From positions 87,762 to 151,761 of the forward strand of contig JABCPU010000151.1 in NCBI GenBank assembly GCA_016800925.1: DNA of 64,000 nt. The letters run 5' to 3'. Under the pieces are notes generated by a model. It ran no database searches. It saw only the letters and a program-made list of their open reading frames with translations, and was not told the origin of the DNA. Position numbers and translations under genes: made by a program. Shown in pieces: positions 10,957 to 22,178 of the stretch. This stretch comes from Suillus spraguei. Its lineage: Eukaryota; Basidiomycota; Agaricomycetes; Boletales; Suillaceae. Position 1 is the stretch's first letter. Every line of letters begins with the position of its first letter.

Positions 10957-12361
10957 CTATGTATCTTCCCAGATTCACTCCACTATGGGCACCAGAGACA
11001 CTGCAGAATGCTATAACTTGTGAGTGCAGATTCCATTTGTTCTTCTTGACCTCAATCCAGTGTGCAGTGAGCCCAAGGAATGATGCCTCTGTTTGGTCAA
11101 TGGACCAGAGATCTGTAGATGTAGCGACACGACCAGTAGTTATGGACTAGATTACATTAGAAAATGCATTCACATATATGAAAAAACTTACCTGTATATC
11201 AGCCTTGACACTTTCAATGAGCTTGATGAATGCATTGTGAATATAGGTTGTGATATTGTGAGTCAAAGGTAATTCTGCTGTAGTTGATGCTGGATGCATT
11301 GCAACCAAGCAGTCTCGAAATGTGGTCTTGTTTGCCACAACTAGAGACTGATGACCATTATCATTGATCACAACACACTGAAAAATCTCACTTGATCATC
11401 ACAAATGATAAATTCCGCTACTGCACACAACACACTATCTCTTGAAGACTCTTGTTTCTTCTCAGCCTTCTGGAACAGTCCATCTATCTTCATCTGCTTT
11501 CCTTTTAATCCATTGGACTGTAAATTCACCAACTCCTGAGGGATTGCATAGTGGTGCTCAGCGATCCCTAGCTCCTTACATATAGCCTGGTAGAACTCAT
11601 AGTGACCACATATATGTTGACGACATGATGAATTACTGCCTAGGTGAAATGCTTTACATTTCCCATTCTGCTTTACAAAGATTTCATCGTCCCTTGGAAT
11701 GTATGGTAAGCTTTCTGTCTCGATGTATCTCATACTAACTTACTTGCAGACTATGCACCAGTGCCCTCTCTTTGTATCCACCACACCCTCAATACCAATG
11801 AACTTCACCGTGCATTTCTGTGTGAACATGGTAAGTAGATCATTTGCCTGCTGTTTCTTTGTTGCCAATGGAGCTGGAATATTGGCCTTGTGCTGTACAC
11901 CCAGATCACTCCCTTCCTTTGTTATAACACATAGTATGAGCTGATGGCAATTTTTTACAGTGTGCTTTACTTACAGCATCTTCATCATTATCATTCTCGG
12001 TTTCCTCACTGCTCTTGGCATCAGACTCGTGGTTAATGACCTCGGTCTCGCTGTCCATGACATTTTCAATATCACACACTTCTTCAATCTCCACTGCGGT
12101 GCTTTTCTCTTTGAGACTATGTTTGGAGCTGGCATTTTTCTTCTTCTTTGAGGTACACTGACGTTCATGGAGGCTCTCATTGCAGCTATTAGAGTCTTCA
12201 TCACTGACCACCCATCTTTTCCATTTAGAATTTTTTGGTGACTTTGGAGGCCTTGAATGAGAGCCTGTCTGGGTTGCATGCCATGTTTCAGAGCCAGCAA
12301 GGGCCTTTGCTGTTATTGTTCGCTTGCATGAAGACTTCCGAACATTGCCTTGATTTGACAT
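10957..12361 (-). pseudogene. hAT-type transposase gene, N-terminal half, truncated by Gypsy-1
   Basis: Five exons with good splice sites can be read: 12361-11975, 11916-11744, 11692-11392, 11347-11192 and 11146-10957. Exon 1 encodes an acidic, Ser-rich N-terminus. Exons 2-3 carry a Cys/His-rich segment (GHWCIVCK and later CKAFHLGSNSSCRQH) typical of hAT-related basidiomycete proteins. Exon 5 contains ATSTDLWS, where the Asp is the probable first catalytic residue of the hAT RNase-H fold, followed by ASFLGLTAHWIE. The sequence then stops dead at the Gypsy-1 LTR. The remaining catalytic part should lie beyond the other end of Gypsy-1, outside the window. No internal stop is seen, so the gene was probably intact when hit. 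Confidence 0.8.
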
Positions 12362-13170
12362 GGTGAACTACAAGGTTTGTTTCGAGGCAAGCAGATGTTG
12401 ATTTGTTTCGAGGCAAGCAGATGTCGGTTTGTTTTGAGGCAAGAATTCAAACTATGCTATGCTACACTCATACTATCCTGCCTGCAAACATGTTGTAAAG
12501 TAGTTACCGATTTTGCCCTATGTAGACTTCCAGAGTGGTCCTAACCAGTCCTACGCAGTTATGGACCAGTTGCATCTGCAACCAGTCAGCAACCGACTGT
12601 GAACCTCATTGCTACTGCGCTCAACCGGTTTCTAAGAGTTCAGTCCAGGTTGCAGGACAAGGTTGAGTTTATGCAGACCGGTTTGGGTCCGGTCTTTTGA
12701 AAATTGGTCAAAAGACCGGACTTAACTGGACTTTTAAACCCTAGCAACAGCACAAATGTTAGGAGAAGAAGAAGCATGTAGAATAGTGCAGGCATGTTGA
12801 ATCTTATCTTCAAGCTCTGAGAAAACTTGGTGGGTCGGTTTCTCTTTGGCATGTGACCAGCACTGCAAGACTGAAAGAGTGTGTGTGTTAGCCAAGTTGC
12901 CGAGCGGTGCTTTGCAACTCCGAACACAAGCTCCTGTCATGTTTTGCATCTTAATAGTACAACATTTATGGCTCTCAACATAACACAGTTTTCATGTCAG
13001 GAAAAATTATGGTAGTGTTAAAAGGCAATGTGAAGTCACTAGTAAAATCCCTGAATTTTTTGGTGTATGTAATGGCTCTCCTCTGATGGATTAGCGCAGA
13101 AAGTGCATGTTCCGCACTGTATTTCACTGCCGCAAGCACTTCCAGTTCGTTTTCCATGAAATAAGAAATA
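12362..13170. other. hAT upstream/terminal region and intergenic spacer
   Basis: No gene is recognised. 12366-12440 holds three imperfect copies of TTTGTTTCGAGGCAAGCAGA. 12540-12750 is rich in short palindromic motifs around GGACCAGT/ACCGGT and CCGGTCTTTTGA...TCAAAAGACCGG, as in subterminal regions of hAT elements. A possible element end lies near 12750, but the other end is not in the window, so the border is unproven. Confidence 0.45.
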
Positions 13171-13347
13171 CATGCAGCAAGCTATATACTAATCATAGAA
13201 TTATTGTGCAAAGGAAATGAGTGGAAGATGAGTGTACTACGTTGTGATTTGCAACTCCGGGCCATGTGCACTCTGGGCCAAGTATAGTAGATATATTCAA
13301 ATTGAGGAGATGTCAAGCCCGACTGCTTTTGGAACTTGGACCTTAAA

Positions 13348-14322
13348 ATGACCAAGCTCTCATCCACGTATTTCAGGTCCCTACAGCACTATTTGCTAGG
13401 CCGCAGCGTTCAATGCCAGTGTCAATTCATATACGCGCGCCCTAACAGGGCAACAAGACCTGGCAGACGTTGTTTTACGTCGGGAGCACGGGATAGAGCT
13501 ACTGTCGGGGTATGCTTCTTCAGCCCACCTGTTATTCTTTATTCACATTTTATTTTTGTATCAGGTCTTTACGCCACAAGCTGCAGCTCTATTCGTTGCG
13601 ACCGGTGTTGGTTTATTTTACTACTTCCGTTATGAGAAGCAAAAGCTCCTCGAACAACGGCGTACGTGCCTCTCCGCATTCCATCTAAAGTGTTTCAAGC
13701 AACAACATTCATACAGAAAAGGAGCTCGAATCTCGAAGCGTCGGGCGAGCGCATGTCGGTGGTCCATTCACCCTAACGACTCATGAAAACAAGCCTTTCT
13801 CTGATAAAGACCTCTTGGGGAAGTGGAACTTCGTCTACTTTGGGTTCACCAACTGTCCCGACATATGCCCTGCTGAATTAGACAAAGTTGGCTCAGTCTT
13901 GACGTCTCTAGGTTCGTGTTCATAAATCACTTCAACCATGGCACGCATTCACCACTTCGAACACAGAGAAGGATTATGGGACAATCTTCCAGCCCGTATT
14001 CATCTCCGTTGACCCTGCACGCGACTCTGTTTCTCAAATGAAGACATATCTCACAGACTTTCACCCTCGTATCATCGGTCTCACAGGTGACTATGCAACT
14101 GTGAAAACCACATGCAAGGCCTACCGCGTCTACTTCTCCACCCCACCTGATGCAGATCCCAAGGGTGACTACCTCGTCGACCATTCCATATACGTCTACT
14201 TCATGGATCCAAACGGACAGTTTGTAGAAGCGTTTGGGCAGAGCAGTACACCAGATGAAGTCGTTGAGAGGGTAAAGAAGGAAATCTCAGAATTTGAAAA
14301 GGAGACGGGGAGGAAAGTGTAA
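13348..14322 (+). CDS. SCO1: SCO1/SenC-family mitochondrial copper chaperone for cytochrome c oxidase
   Basis: Four exons read through with canonical introns: 13348-13509, 13565-13661, 13717-13911 and 13967-14322. The N-terminus is basic and Ser/Arg-rich, as a mitochondrial presequence. A single transmembrane segment (AALFVATGVGLFYYF) precedes the thioredoxin-like domain. The copper-binding residues are visible: CPDIC after FVYFGFTN and the distal His in DYLVDHSIYVYF. In the family SCO proteins sit in the inner membrane and load copper into the CuA site of COX2. The length fits. The start is the ATG giving the presequence; an in-frame ATG 12 bp upstream (13336) is an alternative. Neighbours are not functionally linked, apart from NDUFB7, another mitochondrial respiratory gene, lying tail-to-tail 140 bp away. 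Confidence 0.92.
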
Positions 14323-14462
14323 ACTCTAGCACATAATAGCATCTTACATTCATCACATCACACCACTCATCTATTTCGTCGCATTGTTTGATGTCTCGAA
14401 AGCGATTGACACGAAGCGTCCCTAAGAAAGTCTTCTAGATGATACCTTCGGCAGCTTTCAGT

Positions 14463-14869
14463 CTACTCTGCTTCCTGGAGTTTCAGTTTTGACATTTTCT
14501 TCATCCTCCGCATCATGCTGTAGAGAAAATAAGCGTCGTATGTGTAGTATGTGGTTGAAATGCCTACTCATCATACTGGCACCTGTCGGATGTACATCGG
14601 TCAGACCCTCAACAGATAGAAAGGTAGATATTTGACTCACTTCTCATAGCCATGGCGCTCATTCTCGCAAGTCCAGGGTAAATAATAGTTTTCTCTCCGA
14701 CAGGTATTCAAAGGTATCAGGAGTCTGAAGTATCACAGACAACAGTATTGTGGGTCATATGCTCTCGACCGGAAAGATAAAGTACGTACGCTGAGCACTG
14801 GTCTCTCCAAGACAAAGGCACCTTGGCCGCCTTGAGCTCCTCCTGGGATGCAGTGAGTGATGATGGCAT
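14463..14869 (-). CDS. NDUFB7: NADH:ubiquinone oxidoreductase B18-type subunit (NDUFB7 homologue)
   Basis: Four exons: 14869-14790, 14724-14641, a 15-nt micro-exon 14582-14568, and 14517-14463. The spliced protein is about 77 residues. It has the twin CX9C (CHCH) pattern, with C-SALLIPLNT-C in the first pair and C-ENERHGYEK-C in the second, preceded by KVPLSWRDQ and followed by a basic C-terminus. This matches complex I subunit B18/NDUFB7, an intermembrane-space-facing accessory subunit folded by disulfide relay. I chose the ATG giving MPSSLTAS because the family starts close before the first Cys; an in-frame ATG at 15001 would add 44 residues. The exons are too short for ordinary ORF detection, so this gene is easy to miss. 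Confidence 0.88.
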
Positions 14870-15059
14870 GGAGGATTTCAAGAAGACGTCGAGGGAGGAA
14901 ATTGAGGAAACGAACGGACTCGGAATGAGGTCGAAGTGGCTGTGCCAGTTGTTTGTCCATTTGTTCAAAGCGCTCAGCGCCAACATCAAACCAACAGCCA
15001 TTTGAGAAATCAGAGTGTGACGCAAGGAAAAATACAAATGAGAATATGTAAGCTTTGTA

Positions 15060-16187
15060 CTACTGTCCCCCCTGTTCTTTCTCTTCTTGCTTCATACTCA
15101 TCTGAATTGCCCGAGCAATTGCCTCTTCTTCATCCATCTCTTCGTCTTGCTCCTCACCCATGTCAACATCATTGTGTTCGGACATGGCGAGAGCTTGAGC
15201 GAGCATGGCCTCGTCATCCTTATCTACGCCTGCTGATTCCGTCTGAGGATGGGCATCGGTAGCCGATTGACGTGTTTGCTCTTCCGCTGCTTGCCGAGCT
15301 TGTTCTTCTTCCATGGACATGCGAAGGGCCTAAACAAAAAACATCAACAAGCTTGCTAATTCAACGTCATAAGAAGCGACGCACCAGTGCAAGCTCAGGG
15401 TCCAAACTAGGATCAACACCAAATTCAAAGTTGGCACCACCCGAACCCGATGCACCACCGACGTCTCCCATCGCCTCTGGTGGTATCCCCCGGTCTTCCG
15501 ACAGAATTGGAGAAGAAATGATCACATCTGACAGTAGATGTGTACCAGGTGGTACAGATACTAAATGTCTAAAATCAGGCGCATCAATCTACGCACACAT
15601 GCTGACGAGGGGATACTCACGAGTTATCGCTATTTGCTGTATTTTCTACGAAAGCTTTGAGGACGTTCGTTTCCTCCTCGACGCCGTCACCAAATGCAAC
15701 AAAGTCAACAGCAACATTGTTCTTCTTCAATCTCTTTGCGAGCTTCACCATTTCCCGCTCATCCGCTCCCTGACCTTGTAACGGAGATCCAACAAAGACT
15801 ATTATCCTCTGGCGCAGATTCTTGTTCTCTCGATGTTTGAGGGCAAGCTGGGCGATGTTAATGGCAGTAGGAATATCTATTGATCCGCCAATTTTCGATG
15901 ATGTTACATGCAAGGCCTTGATTATCTGTCCAATGTCTTTCGAATGAGTGACGAGAACCTCAGGCCTGCAAGAAACATTAGCAATCGTATTTTGCGCACA
16001 TAACTAATTTTTACCCTTTGTTAGCCATTGTCATGACGCCAACAGTATTCTCTGGATTTGAATCAATCTTGGTCTGGAAGATGGTCTTGACTGCATCAGA
16101 CTGAGCCTCGAAGCGGGATGGAATATAGTCTCCATTGCGCATGTATTCTGAGTTGTCAATTATCATCATCGTTGCTTCGAGCGGCAT
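15060..16187 (-). CDS. RPN10: 26S proteasome regulatory subunit RPN10 (ubiquitin receptor)
   Basis: Starts [16 protein letters not shown] at 16187, the characteristic VWA-domain start of Rpn10. Exons carry [26 protein letters not shown] sequence, then [20 protein letters not shown] and [12 protein letters not shown] of the VWA fold. The C-terminal half has three UIM-like helices: [31 protein letters not shown] and [17 protein letters not shown]. The family docks at the proteasome base-lid interface and captures polyubiquitin. At least three introns are needed (around 15960-16013, 15545-15620 and 15325-15385). The stop is at 15060-15062 after a Gln/Glu-rich tail. No breaks were seen. Divergent from the plus-strand gene at 16605, with 417 bp between starts that may hold both promoters. 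Confidence 0.92.
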
Positions 16188-16604
16188 CTTGAGTGAATGT
16201 AATTAAAGGAAGGAGATATGCGTGTTGGTTGGTTGTGGACCGTGAAAGCGCGATGAACAGTGACGCGTTCTGCTAGAAACTGTCGTCTTCATTCAGAACC
16301 CTAACCCGAATGTTGTGCTGTTTTGAGCAGTCAATGCCGTAATCCACATTTGTGCTTCTTACTCTTGCAGCCTATATTTTTTTTTGGCCGACAGTTCTTT
16401 CCCAACATACGATGCGGGAGAACCTGGCCGTCTCTCAAAACGGCTATCGTTTCTTGGTCGTCTCCAGCATAGCCAAAAGTTTGAAGTGTGTTAGATACCA
16501 TGGCAGTGCGCAGTCGTCGGCACGTGCCGATCGTGGTGCATATACATAGGAGTAGAGACTCTGGGTTAAAACATCACCTCTTCATTCTCAACTTCCATCA
16601 TCTT
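16188..16604. promoter_or_regulatory. Shared upstream region of RPN10 and the 16605 gene
   Basis: 417 bp between two divergent start codons, with pyrimidine-rich runs (T-tract at 16377-16386). I cannot assign a TATA box or a specific factor site. The role is inferred from position only. Confidence 0.4.
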
Positions 16605-17336
16605 ATGGCTCACTTTGACGAGGTTGGTTTTGGCCTAGCAGTCCAGTTTATTATCATCACAAATCTACAGTCAGCTAACTGATCTGGATAATTCAGGATT
16701 CATACCGTCTTCCAGAGGGTATAAAGCGGATTGCATATGATGCTGATACCCAGCAGTACACTTTCCGCGACCGCTCCGGTCAACTTTACCAGAATCCCTC
16801 AGGAGAGACTTATGGTGTTCTGAAACCAGTATCATCACCCGCCGCTCCTCGCCGCAGGGTAACTATAACAGGCGAGCTCGTGACCCCCGTCATGATGTTC
16901 AATTGCTTACGTTAGTCCATATGCAGAACGCAGGGACCCTGCCCTCATTCGTGCTCGATCTGTCAAGCGCCCCGCAAAGACTTTCGATGACTTCCTTCCC
17001 AAAGAATACATCACCAGCGCAGACTCGGAGGATTCCAGTTCTACACCCGGCTCTCCTAGCGAAGATATTGTACGGGTGAACAGGAATCGTTCGCTGCCAA
17101 AGATCTCAGGAATCGTAGAAGCCATGCGGGCAATTTCACCTCGCAGGTTGGAAGATGAGGACAAACGCCGCTTACTTGACCGTGAAGATTGCCCTGCCAG
17201 TCCTACCTCATATACAACTCACGATGATGACGAGAAGGGGTTGAGTCGCTCAAATTCTAACGCGCCGTCTTTTCTGTCATTGCCTATTATCGATACACAC
17301 ATTAATTTATCCGGTATGAATCAAACCTTCGTATGA
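16605..17336 (+). CDS. Conserved protein of unknown function (RLPEGIKRIAYDADT motif)
   Basis: A short first exon (16605-16622, MAHFDE) joins exon 2 (16697-16871) encoding DSYRLPEGIKRIAYDADT, then YTFRDRSGQLYQ and a Pro/Arg-rich linker. Exon 3 (16927-17336) encodes a basic, Ser-rich tail with RPAKTFDDFLPKEYI and ends LSGMNQTFV. To keep the frame, intron 2 must use a GC donor (ACAG|GCGAGC) at 16872-16926; no GT donor nearby works. I recall similar N-terminal motifs in Agaricomycete proteins sometimes labelled as cell-wall-binding (CBM50), but no LysM domain is visible, so no function is given. The total is about 200 residues, with no signal peptide. Confidence 0.7.
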
Positions 17337-17598
17337 CATTGTATGACATTTGTTGCGCCACTGGACCATTTTTGGGTAGGACGTGTATATGTATCTGTCC
17401 CGCTTAGCATGTAGTAGTAGCACAAAGATTAGCCCTAGCTGCATTAAGGGTCATGGCTATGTCGTTGTGTCTTGGTCGTATCGATGGAAGTGTTTGCGGA
17501 ATTGTGTATCCGCAGTACATGACAAAAATAAAATCAAACAAAACACAACAAACGAACGACGAACAAACAAACTGGCCCGGCGAGTCACGACCAAGACT
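17337..17598. other. Convergent intergenic spacer
   Basis: 262 bp between the 3' ends of two convergent genes. It is A/C-rich around 17520-17580 and no feature is recognised. Confidence 0.5.
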
Positions 17599-18313
17599 TT
17601 ACACCATACTGAACGTAACGTGATCTCTCTCCTTGTTCCTTGACGTTAAGATCGATAGTGGCCTGAGTGGCCCCTGCACAGGTGCGAGCTTTGGATTAGC
17701 TTTAATCTCTGTCACACGACCACGCGAGAGCACCCGCGACCCCTTCTCCCTAGCAGCTCTTGCAATGCGCTTGGGAAATGCAGCGCGAACATCCCTGTGC
17801 GATTGGGCGACTGTTGGACCACCGGACGCGTGTTCTTTGATCACAGCTACAGGCGGTTCCGAAATGAGGGGTTTCGCATCAGGGGAGCTCGAAAAAGAAC
17901 GCTACAAGATGATCGTTGAGCGTATGCACGCACGACAAGGCCCCTACGTACATATGGGTCTGACTCTGCATCTTCTCTGATAGCTTTGCTCTTCCCTATA
18001 CTCTGGATCCATGTGAAGCGAGGCGAGCCTTCATGATTATCATCTCGTGAGTTCGATGCAGAGTGGCTGACAGACTATCGAACGCACCTCTTGACTTCTT
18101 CTCAAAGAACTCATTTGGGTAGTTCTGTTCCTTCTCCGCGTTCCGCTTGGCGTTCCAATTCAGGATCCGGCGGTAAGCGAGGTAACCAGCGATGTATGCG
18201 ATGCACAAGGCGAGCAGGATGAACGCTGCGAATGGGAAAGTACGCTTGTGTGGCTCGTTCACGGAGGGTGTGGCAGTTGCGGTTGGAGAAGTGGTGCTAC
18301 TCGAAGGTACCAT
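17599..18313 (-). CDS. Single-pass membrane protein of unknown function
   Basis: The main exon encodes a Ser/Thr-rich N-terminus (SSSTTSPTATATPS), one strong transmembrane segment (FPFAAFILLALCIAYIAGYL) and a basic cytoplasmic start (YRRILNWNAKRNAEKE). The frame continues through two inferred short introns, with donors GTGCGT near 18090 and GTACGT near 17953. The tail is basic, ending with PVAVIKEHASGGPTVAQSHR and SILTSRNKERDHVTFSMV, with the stop at 17599. The architecture suggests a type I/III single-span protein with an O-glycosylatable exterior and a basic tail. The start is uncertain: ATG 18313 is used, but the open frame extends to 18544 and an extra 5' exon is possible. Confidence 0.6.
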
Positions 18314-18678
18314 GGTAGTGCGTGCGTCAGGTGAAGATCGAATTAGCACGTTGGCAGTCAAAGGTGCCCCGCCTGAAAACTGATGGTGGAGTGTAAGGGA
18401 GAGGATGATTATGTGGGTGATGTCAATAAGTATGGCCTTGAACTGGAGGCTGACACGAAATGGATTTAAATCCGTCATAGGATGGTATAGTATATCACAG
18501 CCCCTAAGTACGTCGCCATACAATATCTTGTGAAATGCGATCAAATATTGACTAACCTCGTGCCCAAAAAATTAATTCTACAGTCATAAGATTGACGTCT
18601 GAATGTCATCTTCGGACAGATATGACAGGGAGCTTTACACGAAGCAATGTCGACCTACAGACAACTATATTATATATT

Positions 18679-20400
18679 GAATTCGGATGATCGTCCAAAA
18701 ATTATCAGTGCTTGTTCAAATGGCTGAGTCCTTAGCAAGGGGCCCAATGTTGCAACTGTGTCCTATGATATGGGACACCGTAAATAAATGATGGAGCACG
18801 AGCGTAAAGACGGAAATCTCGAGAGCGAAAACTGCCTACTTCTAGAACAGATGATTACACACAGCTACAATATCTCTAGCGTCCTGATGTCCATCATACC
18901 GTAGATAGAATCCTCATCTTTGACTTGTTCAATGATATCATGGTCTGATGCGAATCTCTTGTATCCTCCGCTGCATTAGCGGGAATGCGCTGAATGGCTG
19001 TCCAAGGCGGACAATCAATCGCATTGCACGCCTGATCACATCTGAATCAACCAGACCCTGTCCTCTGGGCGACGTAGGAAGAGTGAAATAATTTACGCTC
19101 ACTGCATGGTCAGGCAGCTCGAGGAGACGACAATCCCAGGGACGGACGAGTAAGAATGACTGTCGACTCTCGAGTTGACCTTCCTCGTGAGAACTGAAGC
19201 AACCTGTCCCCCGTGGTGATCTGCAGACTGCAGGTCATGTAGTCTGTCTGCCTTGACTTCATACATGAAGTAAGTCTCCTGTTAAATGAGTCTCCGTCTG
19301 ATTTCCGCGACAGGGAACACGATGCATGGCGATGCAGCCGCTGGTGATCAAAACCGGAGCTCTCAGGCGGTCGAGCGAGCTGTACAATTTCAAGGCTGAC
19401 TCGACAACCACAAATCGCTGCATCTCACCTTCAGATACGAATAGCAACGTGTACGACAGGAGTAATGTAAGCAAGCAGACAGCTATTGAATTTGGATGAT
19501 GTTCTGACCCAGTCCATGGCAGTGATGTCCCCAGACACAGCGACGATCTCCTGCAAGAGCTGCCCGAGCGCATTTTGCTTCCTCTCCCCATACATGATAG
19601 GGATCTGAACACCAAAAATGAGTACGCGATGTCTTCCTCCAAGGGTCTGTGCATCTATTCCCGTCGCATCCTCCAATTCCGGCATGATTGCGTCAGACTG
19701 CTTGTGGTTGGGTGAGCGTCAAAATACGGGGTCCAGTCACTTTGGTAGGATGACTTTTGGAGCAAGGAATTCCGGTATGGTCCATCCTCGCGTATTCAAC
19801 ACGCTCCTTGCCAGCGCACCCGGCTTCGATGAAGGGGGAACATCCGACAGATAGACCATCGTAAGCACCGAGGTGTGATACCAGACGAACATGGAATTAA
19901 GCGATTTTTGGAGTTCAACGTTTTTAGCCTGATCGATGCAACATGAATCAATCTACCCCCAGCGATACCAAACAGCACGAGCAGTTTTGCAGAAAGACTG
20001 CAACTTGGTGATGCTGCCAATTGCTTTCAACTCATCAACAACTTTGTCCTTGATGTCCTGCAGCAGCGGTTCCTTTCGAATCACACAATGGAAGCACATC
20101 GCCACGATATCTTTGGTGCGTCGTTTCTGAGATCTACGTGCACCGATAATGATGATGATAAAAGCTTCTTGTGCTCTGTGCTCTTTAATCTGTACCTCTC
20201 GATTGCATAGGCGCCCAGTAAGGGTATTGAGCAGACGATGGGGGGCGTCGTTGAGTTGAGCCTTGATGGTCTCTTGAATAGCTAGGGCCGGGCCTATTTC
20301 TACTTCGGAAGGATCGATGCATTGTTGGTGCAGTTTTGGAGAAATAGTCGATTATGATGTAATGATTGGGGACGTACTTTGTGTCGGATCATGCAAGTCA
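18679..20400 (-). pseudogene. Broken copy of the HET-domain exon
   Basis: Nucleotide similarity to the HET exon and 3' flank of the large gene at 28280-30130 runs through this segment. Shared pieces include MQELEDATGIDAQTL-like (here MPELEDATGIDAQTL), GERKQNALGQLLQEIVAVS and SLDRLRAP. Several internal deletions and frameshifts remove the start of the HET domain, the TVEEDIAYSLFGIFG region and the C-terminal part. No TPR or WD40 exons are attached, so only the HET portion was duplicated. It sits about 310 bp from the aspartic protease gene. No function is expected. Confidence 0.8.
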
Positions 20401-20713
20401 CTTCATCTGGAAGAAAAGGTTCAACAAAGATATTTGTTTCTGTCGTGCTAATGACCAAGTGCCAAGTACTAACACCGACTGAACTTGAGGAATCAACATG
20501 GTCAGTTGTGAAGATAATGGTATAGTGGTATACTACATAGTAGCACGAGTGGTGTACTGTGAGACATTCGTTGTAGCTTGGTGTGATAAGCGCCAAACGA
20601 CGAGCGAGCTTGCCATTCTGGTTTACTTCACGCTTTGTTTGTCAAATCCGTATGCTGCTTTGCGTCTCAAAAGCGATGCTTCGTATACTACTTACTACTT
20701 TGGCAATTTCATA

Positions 20714-22178
20714 TTAGTTGGTAGTGGCATCAGTGAACCGGGTTTTGGCAAAACCGATGCGGTTCCTGCCGGTATCGAGTACAGTGTAGAAGCGCTGGAG
20801 GAATACGTAGCCATTAACAAAGTCATACCCTCCGCCACTGCGTGTGCCAATGTCACAAACGACGAGAAATATTTCATCGTCAGTACCACGAATCTTGTAG
20901 TTGAGAGAACGAGGCCAAATTTGCGCATTAGGGGTGAGGCTGTATATATTCTGGGAAAAAACGGTGAACAAGGGGTGTGAGGGCTTACAGAATTGACGCA
21001 CGTCGTTTATATGGAAGTTCAAGGGAGATAGGGCATTGTACTGGATAGCGTTAATATGGAGAAGACCATTCGCCCGAGACACATTAGCGCCGGTTGCAGC
21101 CCGGTACCTTTCATAGGCATCTATCGAGCGCTGATGAGACCATTATTACTCGCTGCACACTAAATACACACCAGTGGCAATATGAAGAAGGGTGGCGCCA
21201 CAATCGACGATACCAGCGTTGCGCCCTAAGATCTCTGTAGTGCCGTAGGTGATGCTCTGATCGAGACCCCAATGGGTCGATGCGCGGCTGATGGTGGTAA
21301 TATCACTGAAACAAAACAATTACAGTCTGGATTGATCCAGGAGCTGAGGTAGCTTACGTGTATTCAATGTTACCGACGTACAGGGTAGGGTCAGGTTCAC
21401 CAAAAGTGAGCGCTCCATCGTTTGTATCCGGAGAGGTGGGCTGGAAAAACATACTGACAGTGGGCTCAGAAATGAGGTTTCGATCATACAGGTAGTCAGT
21501 GATAGTCGCGATCGTGCCGTCCGGTAATCTCTGCAGGGTGCCGCGTGACAAGCCTTCAGGTCCGATGCCAAGGATACCGTCATAACCTTAAGGCCCCGCG
21601 CTCTAGAAGCAACACCGAATGCCATCCTGGTGATGGTGAACTCAGAAAGAGTGACGGTATCATCCCACAACGTTCCTATAGATGATCGTAAGTATTTTCA
21701 ACTTATGATATTGTTGTAGTATTCCTACCAGAGAAATAGGCAGAGCCTACGTAGCGCGCCCTCATAGGCTGTCTAGTGTTCCAGCTGGTGCGGGTTTGCA
21801 CATACGTAATGCCACCACCAACCCATGTGTTCGCGCTACCGCTGTCGACAATCAAGTTGTCTTCAACAATACATTAGCACCCGCATGGTTTCTCAGTGTG
21901 TGAAAATTACAGGTTGTGGGTGGTTCGCCAATGCCAACTGCTATGGTGTATCTCCAATCATCGTTTACAATAGGAACATTAGCACGTTGACCATGCGTGC
22001 TATAGTCCCTATGGGCCGCCACGCGAGCCTTGTCGTACTGCAAGATGTTAGTATCACTAGTACTATTCAGCCTCCTGGTCATCGGGAGGGTGATGAGGGA
22101 ATTGCGAACTTCAACGGGCGATCCCATGATTGACAAAGCCACTGGCAGGAGCGTCAACAAGGATGCAGTGGAGAACAT
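20714..22178 (-). CDS. Secreted pepsin-family (A1) aspartic protease, polyporopepsin-like, possibly frameshifted
   Basis: Starts with a signal peptide (MFSTASLLTLLPVALSI) and a basic propeptide. The first catalytic motif is VDSGSANTWVG, after an intron that splices at PPTT|Y. The lobes carry YDGILGIGPEGLSRGTL and SLTPNAQIWPRSLNYKI, and the end is FVNGYVFLQRFYTVLDT and RIGFAKTRFTDATTN, matching basidiomycete polyporopepsins. Two oddities exist. The second catalytic motif reads VDCGATL (21200-21205) instead of D-T/S-G. Near 21587-21592 the upstream frame (ASRARGLK) and downstream frame (GYDGILGIGP) differ by one base. Either the gene is a recent pseudogene or the assembly has a one-base error. 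Several short introns are needed. The secreted protease next to a laccase suggests an extracellular enzyme cluster, but no co-regulation is shown. Confidence 0.8.
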
